Positions 33,325 through 40,715 of a stretch of 64,000 bases of DNA are shown one piece after another. Location: contig NZ_JBAJEY010000006.1 of assembly GCF_039822285.1 (NCBI RefSeq), positions 1 to 64,000 of the forward strand. The letters run 5' to 3'. Positions within the stretch are counted from its first letter, which is position 1. Each line of letters begins with the position of its first letter. The DNA comes from Thiofaba sp039822285. GTDB lineage: Bacteria > Pseudomonadota > Gammaproteobacteria > Halothiobacillales > Halothiobacillaceae. The position numbers were made by a program, and so were the translations under genes. The notes under the pieces were generated by a model. The model did no database searches, was not told the DNA's origin, and saw nothing but the letters and a program-made list of their open reading frames with translations.

Positions 33325-33493
33325 GCAAACTATCGCGCAAAAAAGGCCGGATCACTGCCCGGCCTTGCAAAATGACATTTTCCGCCTGTCAGATCATCCG
33401 CGCGCTTTGACACCCATCAAACCCGCACCAGAATGCACTTCATCCCAGATCATCCCACATCACATGCTATGCAAACTATCCCGTGAACTCACA
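33325..33493 (-). repeat. Prophage left attachment end (attL-type): separated transposase sites
   Basis: GCAAACTATCGCGC at 33325-33338 is the exact inverse of the sites at the other end; a variant GCAAACTATCCCGT lies at 33471-33484, 9 bp from the terminus. The two sites are 146 bp apart, as L1 and L2 of Mu are separated. No gene is seen in this 170-bp stretch after the repressor stop. Confidence 0.8.
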
Positions 33494-33498
33494 CCTTG
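33494..33498. repeat. Target-site duplication CCTTG, right copy
   Basis: Exact match of the 5 bp at 101-105, directly after the CA terminus. Confidence 0.85.
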
Positions 33499-33510
33499 AG
33501 GGGGGATTTT

Positions 33511-33547
33511 CCCTCACCCCCCGCCCCTCTCCCAGAGGGAGAGGGGG
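33511..33547 (+). repeat. Dispersed palindromic repeat, intergenic copy near accC
   Basis: CCCTCACCCC leads into a stem CCCCTCTCCC-AGA-GGGAGAGGGG. It lies 13 bp from the phage duplication and 35 bp beyond the accC stop, where its hairpin could serve the accBC transcript as a terminator. Related copies lie in the lysozyme and in the last gene of the window. Confidence 0.75.
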
Positions 33548-33582
33548 CACCGTTGGGCGGATGGGTAAAGCCGGGATGACGC

Positions 33583-34923
33583 TTACAGCCCCAGCTTCTT
33601 GTGCAGGTAGTGGATGTCCGTCCCGCCCTGCTGAAACGCACCGTCGCTCATCAGCTCGCGGTGCAGTGCGGTGTTGGTCTTGATCCCCTCCACCACCAGT
33701 TCGGACAGCGCGCCGCTCATGCGGGCGATGGCCGTGGCGCGGTCCTCGGCGTGGCAGATCAGCTTGCCGATCATCGAATCGTAATAGGGTGGCACGCTGT
33801 AACCGGCGTAGATGTGCGAGTCCCAGCGTACGCCCAGGCCCCCGGGGGCGTGGAAGGCGGTGATCTTGCCGGGGCTCGGGACGAAGTTGGTCGGGTCCTC
33901 GGCGTTGATGCGGCACTCGATGGCATGACCGCGGATCTGCACGTCCTCCTGACGGATGGACAGGGGAAGGCCGGCGGCGATGCGGATCTGTTCCTTGACG
34001 ATGTCGACCCCGGTGATCATCTCGGTCACCGGGTGCTCGACCTGCACGCGGGTGTTCATCTCGATGAAGTAGAAGCGCCCGTTCTCGTACAGGAATTCGA
34101 AGGTGCCCGCGCCGCGGTAGCCGATGTCGATGCAGGCCTTGGCGCAGCGTTCGCCGATCTCGCGCCGCTCTTCGGCGGTCAGGCCGGGGGCGGGGGCCTC
34201 CTCGATCACCTTCTGGTGACGGCGCTGCATGGAGCAGTCGCGCTCGCCCAGGTGGATGGCGTTGCCGTGGGTGTCGGCCAGGACCTGGATCTCGATGTGG
34301 CGCGGGTGCTCGAGGAATTTCTCCATGTACACGTTCGGGTTGCCGAACGCGGCCAGGGCCTCGGCGCGGGTCATCTCGATGGCGGAGAGCAGGTGGGCCT
34401 CGGTGTGCACCACCCGCATGCCGCGCCCGCCGCCACCGCCGGCGGCCTTGATGATGACCGGGTAGCCCACCTCGCGGCCCAGGCGCAGGTTCTCGTCGGC
34501 GTTGTCGCCCAGGGCGCCGTCGGAGCCTGGCACGCAGGGCACGCCGGCGGCCTTCATGGCGTCCTTGGCCGAGACCTTGTCGCCCATCAGGCGGATGTTC
34601 TCCGGCTTCGGGCCGATGAAGATGAAGCCGCTCTGCTCCACGCGTTCGGCGAAGTCCGCGTTCTCGGACAGGAAGCCGTAGCCCGGATGGATGGCGACCG
34701 CGTCGGTGACCTCGGCGGCGGCGATCAGGGCCGGGATGTTGAGGTAGCTGTCGGCGGACTTGGCCGGACCGATGCAGACCGATTCGTCGGCCAGGCGCAC
34801 GTGCTTGAGGTCGCGGTCAGCGGTGGAGTGCACCGCCACGGTCTTGATGCCGAGCTCGCGGCAGGCGCGCAGGATGCGCAGCGCGATCTCGCCACGGTTG
34901 GCGATGAGGACCTTGTTCAGCAT
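33583..34923 (-). CDS. accC: Biotin carboxylase subunit of acetyl-CoA carboxylase
   Basis: The 446-residue product carboxylates biotin on AccB with ATP and bicarbonate, the first half-reaction of fatty-acid synthesis. It shows the Gly-rich ATP-grasp loop (AGGGGGRGM near 163-171), the HPGYGFLSEN motif near 79, and MNTRVQVEHPVTE near 287. Length is that of E. coli AccC. It follows accB by 10 bases. The phage lies just downstream of its stop. Confidence 0.97.
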   Translation of the reverse strand: MLNKVLIANRGEIALRILRACRELGIKTVAVHSTADRDLKHVRLADESVCIGPAKSADSYLNIPALIAAAEVTDAVAIHPGYGFLSENADFAERVEQSGFIFIGPKPENIRLMGDKVSAKDAMKAAGVPCVPGSDGALGDNADENLRLGREVGYPVIIKAAGGGGGRGMRVVHTEAHLLSAIEMTRAEALAAFGNPNVYMEKFLEHPRHIEIQVLADTHGNAIHLGERDCSMQRRHQKVIEEAPAPGLTAEERREIGERCAKACIDIGYRGAGTFEFLYENGRFYFIEMNTRVQVEHPVTEMITGVDIVKEQIRIAAGLPLSIRQEDVQIRGHAIECRINAEDPTNFVPSPGKITAFHAPGGLGVRWDSHIYAGYSVPPYYDSMIGKLICHAEDRATAIARMSGALSELVVEGIKTNTALHRELMSDGAFQQGGTDIHYLHKKLGL

Positions 34924-34933
34924 GGCGGACGCC

Positions 34934-35398
34934 TTACTCGATGATGACGAGCGGCTGGTCGAATTCGACCGGCTGGCCGTTCTCGCACAGGATGGCCTTG
35001 ACCACGCCGGACTTGTCGGCCTCGATCTGGTTGAACATCTTCATCGCCTCGATGATGCAGACCGTATCGCCCGCCTTGACGTGCTGGCCGACTTCCACGA
35101 ACGGCTTGGCGTCCGGGGAGGCCGCACGGTAGAACGTGCCGACCATCGGCGACTTGATCACGTGGCCGGACAGTCCTTCCTCGGCTTTGGCGGGCGCTGC
35201 GGCCGCAGTCTGCGGGGCGGTCGCTGCGGCCGGGGCCGGCGCGGCCATCGGCGCGCTCATCACCATTTGGGGCATGGCCGGCATGTGGGTCGGCATGCGG
35301 CTGATGCGCACGGAGGATTCGCCCTCCTTGACTTCGATCTCGGCGACGCCGGAGCTGTCCAACAGTTCGATCAGTTTCTTGATGGTGCGGATATCCAT
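34934..35398 (-). CDS. accB: Biotin carboxyl carrier protein of acetyl-CoA carboxylase
   Basis: The product has 154 residues. It begins MDIRTIKKLIELLDSSGVAE, carries a Pro/Ala-rich linker at about 45-75, and ends in the biotinyl domain with the biotin-accepting Lys in EAMKMFNQIEADK. It is co-transcribed with accC and follows aroQ in the order common in gammaproteobacteria. Confidence 0.97.
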   Translation of the reverse strand: MDIRTIKKLIELLDSSGVAEIEVKEGESSVRISRMPTHMPAMPQMVMSAPMAAPAPAAATAPQTAAAAPAKAEEGLSGHVIKSPMVGTFYRAASPDAKPFVEVGQHVKAGDTVCIIEAMKMFNQIEADKSGVVKAILCENGQPVEFDQPLVIIE

Positions 35399-35413
35399 GA
35401 GTCTTGCCTCGGT

Positions 35414-35863
35414 TCAGTGCGTGGGGCTTGCCAGGCGCGCGAGCGCGGCGCGCAGGGCGAGTTCATACCCTTGCGCGCCCAGGCCGGCAATCACGCCCAC
35501 GGCGATGTCGGAGAAATAGGAATGATGGCGGAAGGGTTCCCGCGCATGGACGTTCGAAAGATGGACCTCGATGAACGGCAGGCCGGCCGCGAGCAGGGCG
35601 TCGCGCAGGGCGACGCTGGTATGGGTGAAGGCGGCCGGGTTGATGATGATGAACCCCGTGCCATCCAGCCGGGCGGCGTGGATGCGCTCGATCAGGACGT
35701 GCTCGGCATTGCTCTGCACATGGTCGAGCCGGTGCCCCTCGGCCTCGGCGAAGGCTTGCAGGTCGCGGACGATGTCGTCCAGCGTGGTGCGGCCGTATTT
35801 GTCCGGTTCGCGCACGCCCAGCAGGTTGAGGTTGGGCCCATTGAGGAGCAGCAGGTTGGCCAT
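35414..35863 (-). CDS. aroQ: 3-dehydroquinate dehydratase, type II
   Basis: The 149-residue product converts 3-dehydroquinate to 3-dehydroshikimate in the shikimate pathway. The N-terminal LLLNGPNLNLLGVREPDKYG with the catalytic Tyr, and the INPAAFTHTSVALRD and EVHLSNVHAREPFR segments, are diagnostic. It sits directly upstream of accB, a frequent pairing. Confidence 0.97.
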   Translation of the reverse strand: MANLLLLNGPNLNLLGVREPDKYGRTTLDDIVRDLQAFAEAEGHRLDHVQSNAEHVLIERIHAARLDGTGFIIINPAAFTHTSVALRDALLAAGLPFIEVHLSNVHAREPFRHHSYFSDIAVGVIAGLGAQGYELALRAALARLASPTH

Positions 35864-35954
35864 CGGCTCCGTGCCTTGTCTTGAATGGGGGGATTCTGCG
35901 GTCAGTGCGAGGAAATGTCCAGAACGGCGGCGAACGGTCAGGAAATGACCATCA

Positions 35955-36509
35955 TCAATGGCGGAGGGCGGGTTCGAGCAGGGCGCGAGCCCTGGCCTCG
36001 TCCAGCCGGCCGGCGTGGACCGCGCGGATGACGCCTTCTGCGTCGATCACGACCGAATAGGGCAAAACGGCATGGGCATTGCCGAGCTTGCGGGCGAGCT
36101 CGCGCCCCTCGTGGTCGCCCAGCAGGATGGGGAAGGGGAGCGGGTGCTGGGCGAGGAAGGCTTGCACCTCCTCTGCCCCGGCAAGGGCGATGCCGATGAC
36201 CTGCCCGTTTTTAGGCTGAAGGGCGGCGTGCACTCGGGCGAGCTCGGGGAGCTCCTGCACGCAGGGTGGACACCATGGGGCCCAGAAGTTGACCAGGGTG
36301 GTCTTGCCCAGCAGTTGCGCCTGAGAGAGAGGGGTGCCGCCGGTGAGGCTTGGAAGCGTGAAGTCAGGCACGGGGGTACCGATCACCGGGCGGGCCGCCT
36401 CGGCGACTACCTTGTGCGCCGCCTGCTCGGGGGTGCGCGGGGTGTCGTCGCCGCAGCCGCCGATAAGCCCGGCGGCGAGCAGGGCAGGCAGGAGGCGATG
36501 CCGCATCAT
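35955..36509 (-). CDS. TlpA/ResA-like thiol-disulfide lipoprotein
   Basis: The product has 184 residues. A lipobox (LIGGC) ends a signal peptide at about residue 19, and a thioredoxin-fold domain follows with active site NFWAPWCPPC near 76-84. Its start overlaps the stop of the dsbD gene in an ATGA, so it is probably an electron acceptor of that DsbD, serving cytochrome c maturation or protein reduction outside the cytoplasm. The partner relation is inferred from coupling. Confidence 0.85.
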   Translation of the reverse strand: MMRHRLLPALLAAGLIGGCGDDTPRTPEQAAHKVVAEAARPVIGTPVPDFTLPSLTGGTPLSQAQLLGKTTLVNFWAPWCPPCVQELPELARVHAALQPKNGQVIGIALAGAEEVQAFLAQHPLPFPILLGDHEGRELARKLGNAHAVLPYSVVIDAEGVIRAVHAGRLDEARARALLEPALRH

Positions 36510-38779
36510 GTGCCCAAGGCCCTACGGGCGAGCGGGGCAAACTCGGCGGGCGGTTTGTAGCCGACCACGCGGCTGGCGCGCACCTCCACGCCGTCCTTGG
36601 CGAAGAACAGGATGGCGGGCGGGCCGATCAGGCCGAAGCGCTTGAGCAGGGCCTTGTCTTCGGCGCTGTTGCGGGTCACATCGGCCTGCAGCAGGACCGC
36701 CCCGGCCACCGCCTGTTGTACGGCAGGATCAGGGAAGGTGTTGTGCTCCATCTCCTTGCAGCTGACGCACCAGTCGGCATAAAAGTCGAGCATCACCGGT
36801 TTGCCGGCGGCCCGCGCCTCGGCCAAGGCGCGCTCGAGCGCGGCTTCATCGCTGATGCGCTGGAACACCAGGCCGGCGGGTGCGGCGGCGGCCTGGGCCG
36901 TGCCGCCGCCAGCGAGGCCGCGCAGCGGCTGCAACGGGGTGCCCTGCCCGGTGGCCACGCCGACCAGCATCAGCAGGCCCCAGGCGAGCAGGACCAGGCC
37001 CAACGCCTTCCACAGCCTTGTCCAGCCGCGTTTTTCCTGGCCGACCGGCTCCATGTGGCCGGTCAGTTCGCGGCTGGCGTGGTAGGTCTGGTAGCTCGGG
37101 TGACTCACCGGCTCCAGGGCGCCAAGGTAGATGCCGGAGGCGATGAACAGCATGGCCCACAGGAACAGGGTGACGGCGTCCGGCAGCACGCGCGCGAGCA
37201 GCCAGATCGCCACGCCCAGCATGAGCACGCCGAACACCGCCTTGACGGTATCCATCCACGCCCCGGCACGCGGCAGAACCTTGCCGCCCAGGGTGCCGAC
37301 CGCGATCAGCGGCAGGCCCATGCCGATGGAGAGGGCGAACAGCGCCGCGCCGCCGAGCACGGCGTCGCCGGTCTGGCCGATGTAGATCAGGGCGCCGGCG
37401 AGCGGCGGGGCGACGCAGGGGCCGACGATCAGGGCGGAGAGCAGGCCCATGATGGCGACGCCGGTAAAGCTGCCGCTCCGCTGGCGGCCGGAGAGTTCGG
37501 AGATCTTGCTCTGCAGGCTGGAGGGCAGCTGCAGTTCGAAGAATCCGAACATCGACAGGGCGAGTCCGACGAAGACCAGGGCGAAGGTGCCGAGGATCCA
37601 CGGGTTCTGGAATGCGGCCTGCAGGTTGCTGCCGAACAGGCCCGCGAGCACGCCCGCGATGGTGTAGGTGACCGCCATCGCCAGCACGTAGACCAGCGAG
37701 AGGACGAAGGCGCGGCGGGTGGTGAGCTGGGTCCCCTGGCCGGCGATGATGCCGGAGAGGATGGGGATCATCGGGAATACACAGGGGGTGAGGGCCAGCC
37801 CGAGCCCCGCGAGGAAGAACAGGCCGATGGCGAGCCAGGTGCTGCCGCTCCTGAGCTTCTCGGCGATGGCATCCTGCTCGCTCAGGGCCACGCCGGCCGG
37901 CGCCGCGGGGGGCGGCGAGGTGGTGGTTCCCGCGGTGTCTCCCACGGTCAGCTCAACGCGCTGTTCCATCGGCGGGTAGCAGATGCCGGCCTCGGCGCAG
38001 CCCTGGTAGGTGACGTTCAGCCCAAGCTTCTGGCCCGCGGCCACACCCTGCACCGGCACGCTGACCTCCAGCACGTTGTGGAAGATGCGCACCTGGCCAA
38101 GGAAGGGGTCGTTCTTTTCCTCGCCCGCGGGGATGACCGGCTGCCCAAGGGCACCCTTCGGCTCGATGGCGACGATGGAGAGCTTGTCGCGGTAGAGGTA
38201 GTGATGCGGGGCGATGTCCCAGCGCAGGCGTACCGTGGTGCCATCGATCTCGCTGGAGAAGCGGAAGGCCTGCTCGGGGTCGAGTGGCTCGCCCTCGGTG
38301 GCGGGCTGGTCACCCTCGATCTGCTTCGCCAGATCCTTCAGGCCCTGGATGCCCGTGGCGGGCAGGGTCAGCTGCACCTGCTGCGCGATCGGCGGGTAGC
38401 ACACGCCGCCCTCAAAGCAGCCCTGGCTGTGGGCGGTGAGGGTCACGGTCTTGCCGCCCAGATGCTCCCCGGTGAGCTTGAGCGGGATGTCCAGCGCCCC
38501 GTGGTAGACCTGCACCTCGCCGAGGAAGGGGTCCTTCACCGGCTCGCCCGGTGGCAGCTCAGCCTGCACGGCTGGGGCGCCTTCGACCTCGAAGCGGATC
38601 TTGTCGCGGTACAGCTTGTAGCCCGGGGCGATAGCGAAGTGGCCGACCAGGCGGCTGGCGCTCTCCGCACGGGCGGAGAAGGCGAAGGCCTGCTCGGGCT
38701 CGAGCAGTTCGGGGTCGGAGGCCAAGGCGGGGTTGGCAAAGGCCAGCAGGGCCAGAAGGAGGCTCAGGATACGAGGCAT
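36506..38779 (-). CDS. dsbD: Thiol:disulfide interchange protein DsbD with duplicated N-terminal domain
   Basis: The 757-residue product moves electrons from cytoplasmic thioredoxin to the periplasm. Two DsbD-alpha-type domains occur in tandem (about residues 25-140 and 160-285), each with its Cys pair (QGCFEGGVCYPP and QGCAEAGICYPP). Eight or so membrane helices follow with the Cys residues in TPCVFPMIP and VGPCVAPP, then a C-terminal thioredoxin domain with WCVSC. The usual protein has about 565 residues and one alpha domain. It is flanked by cutA and a TlpA-like gene in one operon. Confidence 0.93.
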   Translation of the reverse strand: MPRILSLLLALLAFANPALASDPELLEPEQAFAFSARAESASRLVGHFAIAPGYKLYRDKIRFEVEGAPAVQAELPPGEPVKDPFLGEVQVYHGALDIPLKLTGEHLGGKTVTLTAHSQGCFEGGVCYPPIAQQVQLTLPATGIQGLKDLAKQIEGDQPATEGEPLDPEQAFRFSSEIDGTTVRLRWDIAPHHYLYRDKLSIVAIEPKGALGQPVIPAGEEKNDPFLGQVRIFHNVLEVSVPVQGVAAGQKLGLNVTYQGCAEAGICYPPMEQRVELTVGDTAGTTTSPPPAAPAGVALSEQDAIAEKLRSGSTWLAIGLFFLAGLGLALTPCVFPMIPILSGIIAGQGTQLTTRRAFVLSLVYVLAMAVTYTIAGVLAGLFGSNLQAAFQNPWILGTFALVFVGLALSMFGFFELQLPSSLQSKISELSGRQRSGSFTGVAIMGLLSALIVGPCVAPPLAGALIYIGQTGDAVLGGAALFALSIGMGLPLIAVGTLGGKVLPRAGAWMDTVKAVFGVLMLGVAIWLLARVLPDAVTLFLWAMLFIASGIYLGALEPVSHPSYQTYHASRELTGHMEPVGQEKRGWTRLWKALGLVLLAWGLLMLVGVATGQGTPLQPLRGLAGGGTAQAAAAPAGLVFQRISDEAALERALAEARAAGKPVMLDFYADWCVSCKEMEHNTFPDPAVQQAVAGAVLLQADVTRNSAEDKALLKRFGLIGPPAILFFAKDGVEVRASRVVGYKPPAEFAPLARRALGT

Positions 38780-39081
38780 GAATCCACCCAGTCGATGTAG
38801 TCGCTAGATCCTTCCATGGGAACATACAGGATCTGCGGAAGTTCATACGGATGCCACTCGCGCAGCAGGGTTTCGATGCGCGGGCCGAGCGCGCGGCGTG
38901 TCTTCAGGCGCAGTTCACATTCCTCGTCCTCCTGCAGGGTGCCCTGCCAGGGATAGATCGAGGTGAGCGGGGCGCTGACCTGGGCACAGGCGGCGAGGCG
39001 TGCCTCCAGCAGGGCGCGGGCGGCCGCCAGGGCCGTAGCGCGATCCGGGAAGGTGCTGATGACGATGCAGTGCGTGGTCAT
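38764..39081 (-). CDS. cutA: CutA divalent-cation tolerance protein
   Basis: The 105-residue product has the CutA1 pattern: ISTFPDRATALAAARALLEA at the start, ACAQVSAPLTSIYPWQG in the middle and the YELPQILYVP strand near the end. It forms trimers; involvement in copper tolerance was the first description, but function is uncertain. Gene end overlaps the dsbD start by 16 bases, an arrangement also found in enterobacteria. An ATG nine bases upstream could also serve. Confidence 0.93.
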   Translation of the reverse strand: MTTHCIVISTFPDRATALAAARALLEARLAACAQVSAPLTSIYPWQGTLQEDEECELRLKTRRALGPRIETLLREWHPYELPQILYVPMEGSSDYIDWVDSCLVS

Positions 39082-39090
39082 GGAATGCAT

Positions 39091-39322
39091 TGTCCATGAT
39101 TCGCGGGATGCGTGACCATGGCGAGTCTATTTATCCCCTATAAGCGCACATGTGTCCCATCTGGGGCTGAGCCGGCTGCTTCAATAATCTTTAGAGACAG
39201 CCCGAGAACGTAAGCCATGGGTGGCTTGCTCGAGAAGCAATCACGGTAAGTAATTGATTCTATTGGGGGGTATCGGTCATGTGCCGCGACGAGGCGAGTT
39301 TCAAAGGGCAGGGGTAGCCCTT
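39091..39322. other. Intergenic region between cutA and the GGDEF pair
   Basis: Non-coding by eye. The near end holds a long imperfect hairpin at 39298-39329 (GTTTCAAA and GGGC arms with one bulge) that overlaps the -35 of the promoter for the regulator pair. I looked for a c-di-GMP riboswitch and did not find its conserved core. Confidence 0.5.
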
Positions 39323-39352
39323 TTGAAACAATTTGTAAAGGAGGCATATACT
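39323..39352 (+). promoter_or_regulatory. Promoter of the REC-GGDEF gene pair
   Basis: TTGAAA and TATACT are separated by 18 bp, with the predicted transcript starting about 22 bases before the ATG at 39381. The -35 lies in one arm of the hairpin at 39298-39329, which may be a regulator site. Confidence 0.6.
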
Positions 39353-39380
39353 TACCCGAATTTTCCACGGGTTGCAGGGA

Positions 39381-40715
39381 ATGTCGGCCGGTAGCACGCA
39401 GAAACCCAAGGCATTGATCGTCGACCCCGGCGGCACTTCGCGCACCATGCTGCGGCGGATGGTGGAGGACGCGGGGCTCGAGGCCAGGATGGCCACCTCC
39501 GGGGAGGAGGCGCTGGAACTCGCGCGCGGTGAGGCCATCGACATCGGCCTGGTGGGGTATCGTCTTCCCGACATGACCGGCCTGCAACTGGCCCAGGCCC
39601 TCCGCCCCCATGTCGCCAAGGGGGTGCCGCTGCTGCTGGTGACCTCCGATGGCAACGATGCGCTGGTGCAGGAGGCCTTTCGCGCGGGCATCACGGATGT
39701 GTTCCAGCGTGCCCGGCTTGGTGACCTGCTAGCCTACCTGCAGGACTTCCTCGGTCGGATGTACTGCCACGACCTGGCGGGGGAGCGCATCCTGCTGGTC
39801 GAGGATTCGCGCACCTTCGTGCACATGGTGACTGACATGCTGCAACGCTGTGGCATCGAGGTGGACAGCGTCGGGTCGGTGGCGGAGGCGCGCCGGCTGT
39901 TTGCCGAACGGGCCTACCACATGGTGATCACCGACCTCGTGCTCGAGGGTGGGGAGAGCGGCCTGTCCCTGGTGCGTTACCTGCGCCAACATGGCCAGAG
40001 CTACATGAAGCTGCCGATCCTGGTCATGACCTCGTTCGACGACCCGACGCGCAAGACTGAGCTGTTCCGCGCCGGGGTGAATGATTATGTCCCCAAGCCG
40101 CTGGTCGAGGCCGAGTTTCTTGCGCGAGTGCATAATCTTCTTACCGCCCGCAAGCTGTTCGAGCGGGTCGAGGAGCAGGAGCGGAGGATGCGCGAGCTGG
40201 CCACCACCGACCAGCTCACCGGTCTTGGCAATCGGCACCTCTTTTTCGAGCTCGCCACGCGCTATCTCGCCCGCGCGGAGCGCGAGGGACGGGTCCTGTG
40301 CATGCTGGTCGCGGACATCGATCACTTCAAGCAGGTCAACGACCAGCACGGCCATGCCCTTGGCGACAGGGTCCTGCGCGCCGTGGGCGATGTGCTGCGC
40401 GCATCCTCGCGCAAGGGGGATCTGGTGGCCCGCTTCGGCGGCGAGGAGTTCGTCCTCCTCATGCCCAACTGCGGTGCGGAGGATGCGCTGGCCAAGGCCG
40501 AGAAGATCCGCAGGGACTGCGAGCAGCTGGACGCCAGCGGGGTGCGTCTGACGATCAGCATCGGTGTGGCCTGTTTCGATCCCGGGGACCCGGAATCGCT
40601 GGACAGCCTGTTCGGTCGCGCCGACAAGGCGCTGTATGACGCCAAGCGCCTGGGAAGGAACCGGGTGATCATGCGCGCCCGACGAATCGAGGAGTCAGTG
40701 AATGAGCAAGCATGA
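39381..40715 (+). CDS. Response regulator REC-REC-GGDEF, active diguanylate cyclase
   Basis: The product has 444 residues. The first receiver (about 10-125) lacks the phospho-acceptor Asp: the place reads LVGYRLPDMTG with Gly. The second receiver (about 135-255) has the Asp (VITDLVLEGG) and the Lys in YVPKPL. The GGDEF domain carries RFGGEEF and, five residues before it, the inhibitory I-site RKGD. It should make c-di-GMP under control of phosphorylation of the second receiver. The architecture resembles PleD. The TTG nine bases upstream is also in frame. The next gene overlaps it by 14 bases. Confidence 0.9.
   Translation: MSAGSTQKPKALIVDPGGTSRTMLRRMVEDAGLEARMATSGEEALELARGEAIDIGLVGYRLPDMTGLQLAQALRPHVAKGVPLLLVTSDGNDALVQEAFRAGITDVFQRARLGDLLAYLQDFLGRMYCHDLAGERILLVEDSRTFVHMVTDMLQRCGIEVDSVGSVAEARRLFAERAYHMVITDLVLEGGESGLSLVRYLRQHGQSYMKLPILVMTSFDDPTRKTELFRAGVNDYVPKPLVEAEFLARVHNLLTARKLFERVEEQERRMRELATTDQLTGLGNRHLFFELATRYLARAEREGRVLCMLVADIDHFKQVNDQHGHALGDRVLRAVGDVLRASSRKGDLVARFGGEEFVLLMPNCGAEDALAKAEKIRRDCEQLDASGVRLTISIGVACFDPGDPESLDSLFGRADKALYDAKRLGRNRVIMRARRIEESVNEQA

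Larger units (their letters stand above)
106..33493. mobile_element. Complete Mu-like transposable prophage with siphovirus-type tail, 33388 bp
   Basis: The element begins TGT and ends ACA, is flanked by the same 5-bp sequence, and carries transposase-binding-type repeats 9 bp inside both termini. Gene order is that of a transposable phage read from the right of the window: repressor, Ner, transposase A, ATPase B, early regulators, Mor, lysis, terminase, portal, MuF, G, protease/scaffold, major capsid, tail. The tail module has tube, frameshifted chaperone and tape measure but no sheath, so the virion should be a siphovirus with Mu-type head, like Pseudomonas phages B3 and D3112. Every expected essential module is present with open frames; the prophage is probably functional, but this is not proven. 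Confidence 0.93.

Noticed and set aside
36716..38800. 694-codon + strand frame antisense to dsbD
   Set aside because: Low-complexity Gly/Glu/Asp/His protein with no recognisable domain; DsbD motifs are intact on the other strand.
39091..39380. c-di-GMP riboswitch before the GGDEF pair
   Set aside because: The GEMM core sequence and its receptor-loop arrangement are missing; only a promoter-overlapping dyad is seen.
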